DNA of 48,696 nucleotides from Chryseobacterium pennipullorum (GTDB lineage Bacteria > Bacteroidota > Bacteroidia > Flavobacteriales > Weeksellaceae). Both the position numbers and the translations under genes were made by a program. Each line of letters opens with the position of its first letter. Positions within the stretch are counted from its first letter, which is position 1. Shown here in pieces: positions 43,139 through 48,696 of this stretch. The notes beneath the pieces are model-generated. The model had not been told where the DNA came from and did not search any database. It worked only from the letters and a program-made list of their open reading frames with translations. The stretch spans positions 1 through 48,696 of the forward strand of contig NZ_QNVV01000027.1 in NCBI RefSeq assembly GCF_003384725.1. The letters are read 5' to 3'.

Positions 43139-44777
43139 ATGAAAAAACTCTACATGGGTGCTTACACGGTATGCACTATTTTGGGACTCTATGCCCAGGA
43201 AATTCTCTGGCAGCGGGATATCGAATCCTCGACCCAGGATTTTCTAAGCCAGGTGACCGCCACCATCGACCAGCAATATTTAATCACAGGAAGCTCTATC
43301 CAGTCAGGAAAAGGGAAAATGGAAGCGGGAAGTAAGCCCAACAACGGCTATGACTTTCATCTTGTCAAGCTGAACCAGCAGGGAGAACAGGTTTGGGAAA
43401 AATATTTCGCAGGTCAGAATCACGATTTTCTTTCCGCTACCGTAACCACTCAGGACGGTGGATTTTTGGTATCCGGTACCTCGTATTCAGGGAAGGGGCT
43501 TGATAAAAAAGATGATTCCAAAGGCGGATCCGACATCTGGCTCATCAGAATTAATGAATTCGGAGATGAACTGTGGCAGAAAACCTTAGGCTCCACTGCC
43601 GATGAAGAAGCCAAAGCCGTTATCCAAACCACAGACCTTGGTTTCTTTGTAGCCGGAAATATCCAAAACTCAGCCCAGGGCTATGGCTCCAAAGATGTAT
43701 GGATTACCCGGCTTGACAAGGATGGAAAAGAACTTTCACAATTAGTTTTAGGAGGAAAAGGACTTGATGAAGTGGAGAAAATGATTCCCACAAAAGATGG
43801 CGGAGCGTTGTTAGGGATCTACTCGAGGAGCTCGGCTGTACAAGGGACAATGTCCAATGTACAAAGTACCGGCAACTCAGGTACACCCGACACCCGACAC
43901 CCGACATTTTACATCAGTACAAAAAACTACAGAAAACTATGGCGAAGGAGATTACTGGATCGTTAAGCTGGACAAAACCGGCAAAGTAGAATGGGAAAAG
44001 AACTATGGCGGAAAAGGAGATGACCATATCAGAACTTTAGCTTTAACCCCTGGCGGCTTTGTCATCGGTGGTGAATCCAGATCCGAAAGATCCGGCAATA
44101 AATCCGTAGGCATCGAAGAAGGCACCGACCTTTGGGTGATGGCCTTAAATGAACGGGGTGAGGAGCAGTGGCAGAAATCCTACAATTTCAAAAACAGGGA
44201 TATCCTGATGGGGATGAGTGTAATTCAGAGTCAAGATACAAGCACCAGGAACCAAGACTTAACAAAAGGGATTTTGTTGGGCGGCTATACCCAGGCAGAA
44301 GGAAGAATAGAAAAAGATGATGAGACGTTCTGGATGCTGTATGTGGATGGAAACGGAAACGAGCAGTGGCGAAAACACGTAAGCGGCAAGTCCAGAAAAA
44401 GAGAAGAGAGGCTTTCAGACCTGAAATTAAACCGTGACGGTTCTATTATTTTGGCCGGCACCAGTGCCGAAGAATTGGGTAAAGAAAACTGGAAGATCGT
44501 GAAACTGGGTGATCAACAGGTCAATGACCTGATCGTTAAGTATGACATCAAAATCTATCCTAATCCTGTATCCGACTATGCCTACGTAGAAATCGGCTTC
44601 GATTTTAAAGAAGCAGACATCCTGGTGTATGACATGAGCGGAAGACAGCTTCAGAATTTGAAGACCAAGAATAAAGTCACGAAAATAAATACCCAGGCTT
44701 TGGTGCAGGGGGCTTATCTGGTGACCATAAAAACAGATACGAATAAAACAGCAAATGCTAAACTGATTAAAAAATAA
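43139..44777 (+). pseudogene. T9SS-secreted beta-propeller-like cargo protein, frameshifted at a 7-bp repeat
   Basis: The first frame (43139-43966) has a signal peptide (MKKLYMGAYTVCTILGLYAQ) and repeats of the form D-x-W-L/I-x-R/K-L-x-x-x-G-x-x-x-W-x-K-x-x-G, suggesting propeller blades. It goes out of frame in 43840-43905. The second frame (43857-44777) continues the same repeats (GEGDYWIVKLDKTGKVEWEK) and ends in a type A T9SS sorting domain (IKIYPNPVSDYAYVEIGFDF ... GAYLVTIKTD). The break coincides with three copies of CACCCGA at 43884-43904. Deleting one copy, or any single base there, puts both halves in one frame of about 545 residues. It stands just ahead of two Rhs-like genes. Confidence 0.8.
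43884..43904 (+). repeat. Three tandem copies of a 7-bp unit at the frameshift
   Basis: CACCCGA occurs at 43884-43890, 43891-43897 and 43898-43904. The unit length is not a multiple of three, so gain or loss of a copy changes the reading frame. From the frames on either side, two copies would give the open form and three give the observed closed form. Confidence 0.85.
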
Positions 44778-44779
44778 CC

Positions 44780-47700
44780 ATGAAGAAGAAAATTTATACC
44801 CTACTGTTATTATCCGCATTCCTAAACGGATATTCTCAAACCTCCAATAATAATAGCGATGCCACATTAAAAGTCTTCCCATCTTCACCGGATGCCTACA
44901 GCTTAGGAACCTACGGAAACATTAACATCGGTGAATATACAGGAACTATGATGCAGGATATTCCGCTGTACGAATATTCAATCGGGGATATCAAGGTACC
45001 TGTTTCCCTGAAATATTCGAGCAATGGGATTAAAGTGGATGATTACACCACCATTGCCGGATTAGGATGGACGTTGAGTGCCAATGGCGTTATTTCCAGA
45101 ATTGCAAGAGATAAGGAGGATAGGATAAATGGTGCGTTATGGCAAAATGATGACACGGTTGATCCAGCTTCAGGATATAAGGGTCTTCAACTCAACTTTT
45201 TTGAACATACTGCATTAAGCGAGAATTTTGATACAGAAAAAGATTTGTACAGATTAAATATACCTGACGTATTTTCTACCTCGTTTGTACAACACGGAGT
45301 GAATACCTGGATTCAGGACAAGAAAAGTGATTTTAAAATTCAAAAAACGGCACAAGGATTTTTAATCATCTCTCCTCAGGGTATACAATATCATTTTACG
45401 CTTATCGAATCAAGCGAAAGCAGGGTTCACGGAAGCACACCATCACCCCCGGAACTGATTGATGAATCCGCTTACTTTCTAACCCGAATTGAAGATACAA
45501 AGAATAATACTGTTTTTTTGGAATACGAACCGGAAGCTTTTACGTACACAGTCAATAATAACGATGTGTACAGTTTTTTTGAGAATTCTTATTCCATCAA
45601 TTGTCCGGCAGATCAGGGCCAACCGCCACTGGTAGGAATAGCAGGAATGAGGCAGACTTCTAATGTGGTAACCTATAACAGCCATCGTCTGAAAAAAATA
45701 CGGAATAATATTGACCAGAGTGTCCTGGTATTTAATTATGGCGGCGTAGGAAGTATTTCGGCAAATCGCGGTTCTTATTTAAAGGAAGTGATCAGCCAGA
45801 TCGAAAGCAGTGTTACACCCCGGGTCATAGAGACGTATAAGCTGGATTATCTGGCTACCCCTAATGAAAGGGTATTTCTAACTAAAGTATACTCTGAAAT
45901 CAATAAAAAACAACATACGTTCGAGTATCTCACTCCCGAGGTGCTCCCTAAGCGGTTATCAAATGCACAGGACTTTTGGGGATATTACAATGGCGCTATT
46001 TATAATTCACATTTGATCGGAAGAATAAGCAGTCCCGCTTTGGAAAACAGCAATTTTTCTTTTGCTCACAGGGGTCTCAATATCAATCTTTCTCCTTCCG
46101 GCTTACTGTCAAAAATCACTTATCCTACCAAAGGATACAGCAAAATATTCTATGAACCCCATACAGAATGGGGGCCAAAAGCCATACCAGCTGTTTTAAA
46201 ATCAAAGACCATGACGGTTCTTACAGACAGTGATACGTGGAATGCAACTGCTACCGAAACTTTCTACTCTGGAAAATCTCAAAAAATAAAATTTGGAGGA
46301 GGAGCATATTTTAACCAGGATTGTTCCGCAATGACCCATCAGGTTCGGGTCTACATACGAGTTAAAAATCTTACAACGGGACAAAATGTGAGTTTAACCC
46401 GGCTCACCTCTAATGGGTATGTAAATGAACCAAGTCCTTATTATTATCCTGGCGGTCCTGACGCCTTCTATCTTGACGCAAATGCTTCAGCAGAATATCA
46501 GGTGTTAATAAGTGTATCGAGAAACTGCTTTGGAGGCGGAATCCGTTTTGAATATTTTGATGCCGCGGATATGGTTGTCGAGACCAATCTTCCTTTGGGG
46601 GGCAACAGGGTAGAGCGAATAGAACATTATGATAATGTTTCTTCATCACCAAAAATAGAAAAATGGTATTATGCTCATAAAAATCAGCTCAACAAATCCT
46701 CAGGGATAAGTCCTTTCAAACCGGTAATCTGGAAATATACAGATGGAGTACATTATTGTCCTCCAACTGACCTCAACCCAATGCTCTATAAATATACTCC
46801 GTACAAGTATGTAAGCATTTTTTCAAATAGTTTAATTCCTCTTTTTGGAAATGAATCTCAGAACGTAAGCTATGAGTATGTGACCAAAAGCTTTGGCGGA
46901 GCCAACTTTGAAAAAGGCGGAAGATTTACCAACTATCAGGCAGGGAATGATCCTATTGCTTCAAATATTTTTGGAAACGGAAACTATAGGGGTGGAAACT
47001 TCACCAATTCAAGCTGGAATAAAGGCTTTGTCAAAAGCACCGAGGATCTAATGCTTAGGAACGGTACGTTAAGCACCCTGAAAGAGGTGACAAATGAGTA
47101 CTCCTATAATACTACTAAGAAAGAAGAATTTTTAAATTTTACCGGAATTAAATATGGAAGTCCTCAGATGATCAGTAAAAAGACGTACAAATGTACAGCT
47201 GCTGATATTATCAGACAAAATACAGGTTATAATCCTTGTTATGGAAAATCTGTAAATGATCCTGTTCCCTATCTTATTTCTCTGGACCTTAGTATGTTTG
47301 GAGAAGTTCTTCAGTACAAATTTATCTCCCATGATTATCACCTGTCAAAAGTAACCACTAAAGAAAATTTTGACAATGGAACGGCAAAGACAACCGTAGA
47401 ATACCTGAATAATAACCCCAATCACTATCAGACAACATCACAAAAAACCACTTTCCCAGATTTGAGTGTTAATGAAACGCTGTACAGCTATGCCCACGAA
47501 AAGAATAATCAGTTGATGCTGAGTAAAAATATGATAGGGATACCATTAGAGAGCATATCAACCCAAACTATTGGAAACAGTACAAAAACGATTTCAAAAA
47601 CAGAAACCATCTATCCTAAAATACCTGCTGAAATTACAAATAACAGCGCAGGCCTTGTACTGCCCTTATCTTTGGTGTCCTATAACCTGCAAAATAACGC

Positions 47701-48160
47701 ACCTTCAACAGAAGTGACCTACGATAAATTTGATACCAATGGAAATCTGATTCAATACACTACAAAAGGAATTCCAACGGTCATCATCTGGGGGTATCAG
47801 AAAAAACTGCCTATCGCCAAACTGGAAGGAATCACCTATGCATGGTTACAGGAGCATTATCCTGACACTACAGAAATCGTTAATGCTTCCGATATCGATG
47901 CGAATGCCGGAATTAATAATGATGAAACGGCCTTTTTATCTGTACTGCAAACATTCCGAACTAAAATGAATATAGACCGTTTTCAGCCGCTGGTCACCAC
48001 CTATACCTATGATCCATTGATCGGAGTAAGAAGTATCACTCCGCCATCCGGTATCAGGGAGGCTTATTTCTATGATACTGCCAACAGACTGAAAGAAATA
48101 AGAGAAAACAATGTATCAGGGAAGCTGTTAAAAGAATTCAGATACAACTATAAAAACTAA
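44780..48160 (+). CDS. Large Rhs-like secreted protein
   Basis: This 1126-residue protein has a signal peptide (MKKKIYTLLLLSAFLNGYSQ). The N-terminal region has SLGTYGNINIGEYTGTMMQD, IPLYEYSIGDIKVPVSLKYS, GIKVDDYTTIAGLGWTLSAN and GVISRIARDKED, the opening typical of Bacteroidota Rhs/YD-type secreted proteins. A long beta-rich middle follows, and the C-terminal part has tyrosine-rich YD-like repeats (TYTYDPLIGVRSITPPSGIR, EAYFYDTANRLKEIRENNVS, LLKEFRYNYKN). There is no toxin domain at the C-terminus. It begins two bases after the T9SS cargo gene and is followed by another Rhs-type gene after five bases, so the three form an operon. A role as an encapsulating shell partner for the next protein is inference. 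Confidence 0.8.
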   Translation: MKKKIYTLLLLSAFLNGYSQTSNNNSDATLKVFPSSPDAYSLGTYGNINIGEYTGTMMQDIPLYEYSIGDIKVPVSLKYSSNGIKVDDYTTIAGLGWTLSANGVISRIARDKEDRINGALWQNDDTVDPASGYKGLQLNFFEHTALSENFDTEKDLYRLNIPDVFSTSFVQHGVNTWIQDKKSDFKIQKTAQGFLIISPQGIQYHFTLIESSESRVHGSTPSPPELIDESAYFLTRIEDTKNNTVFLEYEPEAFTYTVNNNDVYSFFENSYSINCPADQGQPPLVGIAGMRQTSNVVTYNSHRLKKIRNNIDQSVLVFNYGGVGSISANRGSYLKEVISQIESSVTPRVIETYKLDYLATPNERVFLTKVYSEINKKQHTFEYLTPEVLPKRLSNAQDFWGYYNGAIYNSHLIGRISSPALENSNFSFAHRGLNINLSPSGLLSKITYPTKGYSKIFYEPHTEWGPKAIPAVLKSKTMTVLTDSDTWNATATETFYSGKSQKIKFGGGAYFNQDCSAMTHQVRVYIRVKNLTTGQNVSLTRLTSNGYVNEPSPYYYPGGPDAFYLDANASAEYQVLISVSRNCFGGGIRFEYFDAADMVVETNLPLGGNRVERIEHYDNVSSSPKIEKWYYAHKNQLNKSSGISPFKPVIWKYTDGVHYCPPTDLNPMLYKYTPYKYVSIFSNSLIPLFGNESQNVSYEYVTKSFGGANFEKGGRFTNYQAGNDPIASNIFGNGNYRGGNFTNSSWNKGFVKSTEDLMLRNGTLSTLKEVTNEYSYNTTKKEEFLNFTGIKYGSPQMISKKTYKCTAADIIRQNTGYNPCYGKSVNDPVPYLISLDLSMFGEVLQYKFISHDYHLSKVTTKENFDNGTAKTTVEYLNNNPNHYQTTSQKTTFPDLSVNETLYSYAHEKNNQLMLSKNMIGIPLESISTQTIGNSTKTISKTETIYPKIPAEITNNSAGLVLPLSLVSYNLQNNAPSTEVTYDKFDTNGNLIQYTTKGIPTVIIWGYQKKLPIAKLEGITYAWLQEHYPDTTEIVNASDIDANAGINNDETAFLSVLQTFRTKMNIDRFQPLVTTYTYDPLIGVRSITPPSGIREAYFYDTANRLKEIRENNVSGKLLKEFRYNYKN

Positions 48161-48165
48161 AACGA

Positions 48166-48696
48166 ATGAAAAAAATAATGATTCCCGTAGGAGTACTGCT
48201 GATGGGAGGAGTAAAGGGACAGCTCAGCCCTCTTGCCAACACGGAAAACTATGTCCAGACCAAGACCTATCTTGATTACAATGGGAGTTCCCCTACCAAA
48301 TCTGCTGAAACGGTTCAGTATTTTGACGGATTGGGAAGACCAAAGCAAATCGTTAATGTCAAAGCATCCCCTCTTGGACGTGATGTAGTCACTCCGATTG
48401 TTTATGATGGCTTTGGAAGACAGGTCAAAGATTATTTACCGGTTCCCCAATCTAATACCTTGAACGGGGCCATCGTTCCCAATCCTTTAGCCAATGCTAC
48501 TCAGCCAAGTATTTATGGACAGGAAAAGATTTTTGCTGAAAAAACTCTTGAAAACTCTCCCCTGGACCGGATCCTGGAACAAAAACAGGTGGGAACGGCC
48601 TGGGATACCAAACCGGTGAAGTTTCAGTATGACGTCAATGTGCATGTAGACTACGTAAGGAAATACGAAACCACAACCACCTGGGTAGAGAACAGA
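48166..48696 (+). CDS. DUF6443/Rhs-family protein, N-terminal part (runs off the window)
   Basis: The start at 48166 (MKKIMIPVGVLLMGGVKGQL) gives a signal peptide. It is followed by NYVQTKTYLDYNGSSPTKSA, ETVQYFDGLGRPKQIVNVKA, DVVTPIVYDGFGRQVKDYLP and VKFQYDVNVHVDYVRKYETT. The Y-F-D-G-L-G-R-P and Y-D-G-F-G-R motifs are those of DUF6443-type proteins that head Rhs-repeat polymorphic toxins in Bacteroidota. The 177 codons visible are all in frame and the gene continues beyond 48696. The variable C-terminal toxin region and any immunity gene lie outside the window. Confidence 0.85.
   Translation, partial: MKKIMIPVGVLLMGGVKGQLSPLANTENYVQTKTYLDYNGSSPTKSAETVQYFDGLGRPKQIVNVKASPLGRDVVTPIVYDGFGRQVKDYLPVPQSNTLNGAIVPNPLANATQPSIYGQEKIFAEKTLENSPLDRILEQKQVGTAWDTKPVKFQYDVNVHVDYVRKYETTTTWVENR

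Overview
The window looks like a chromosomal segment of a flavobacterium of the Weeksellaceae, most probably Chryseobacterium or a close relative. This is inferred from gene content and style, not from a database search. The DNA is AT-rich. Promoters fit the Bacteroidota pattern (TTG, about 19 bases, TAnnTTTG) and Shine-Dalgarno sites are mostly absent. Surface genes are typical of the phylum: a TonB-dependent receptor, a type IX secretion (T9SS) C-terminal sorting domain, Rhs-like secreted giants and a GG-leader 'bacteriocin-like' peptide. The lysine pair (L-lysine 6-transaminase plus piperidine-6-carboxylate dehydrogenase) is the one known from Flavobacterium lutescens.

Layout. 1-712: three and a third copies of a non-coding tandem repeat of about 212 bp. 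820-2291: SPFH membrane protein, Arc-type DNA-binding protein and a 49-residue membrane miniprotein on the minus strand. 2427-5706: lysine catabolism (aldehyde dehydrogenase, then lysine 6-transaminase) and a DUF2007 protein. 5919-14061: a GNAT enzyme, a GbsR/MarR regulator leading a complete RND efflux operon (adaptor, pump, outer-membrane factor), then a GNAT-MarR pair with a palindromic operator candidate. 14147-17057: a GG-leader peptide and a large TonB receptor. 17591-20045: tRNA-Ala(GGC), a decayed integrase start, a frameshifted AraC regulator and a DoxX-like membrane protein, which together look like the scar of a mobile element. 19947-20754: a gene desert with hairpins. 20755-27498: a HELTH-motif lipoprotein, DoxX and HxlR, small secreted proteins and lipoproteins, an NlpC/P60 peptidase with a LytTR regulator, and a DUF2255 protein. 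27660-30568: an MFS exporter divergent from an AraC regulator, then a frameshifted isoprenylcysteine-methyltransferase-like gene. 30652-35472: dapD, then four genes for surface glycan or glycolipid assembly (GT87-like, GT2, polysaccharide deacetylase, GT4). 35480-42983: the complete histidine operon hisG-D-C-B-H-A-F-IE behind a leader peptide and attenuator. 43139-48696: a frameshifted T9SS cargo gene, a 1126-residue Rhs-like secreted protein and the start of a DUF6443/Rhs protein that runs off the window.

The strongest regulatory observation is the his leader. Promoter, 16-codon peptide with five His codons, antiterminator overlapping the leader stop codon and intrinsic terminator can all be read directly. 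The second is a 7-bp tandem repeat at the frameshift in the T9SS cargo gene, where loss of one repeat copy would restore the frame. Four genes in the window are frame-disrupted or truncated. Two of these disruptions are single bases in homopolymers, so sequencing error must be kept in mind.
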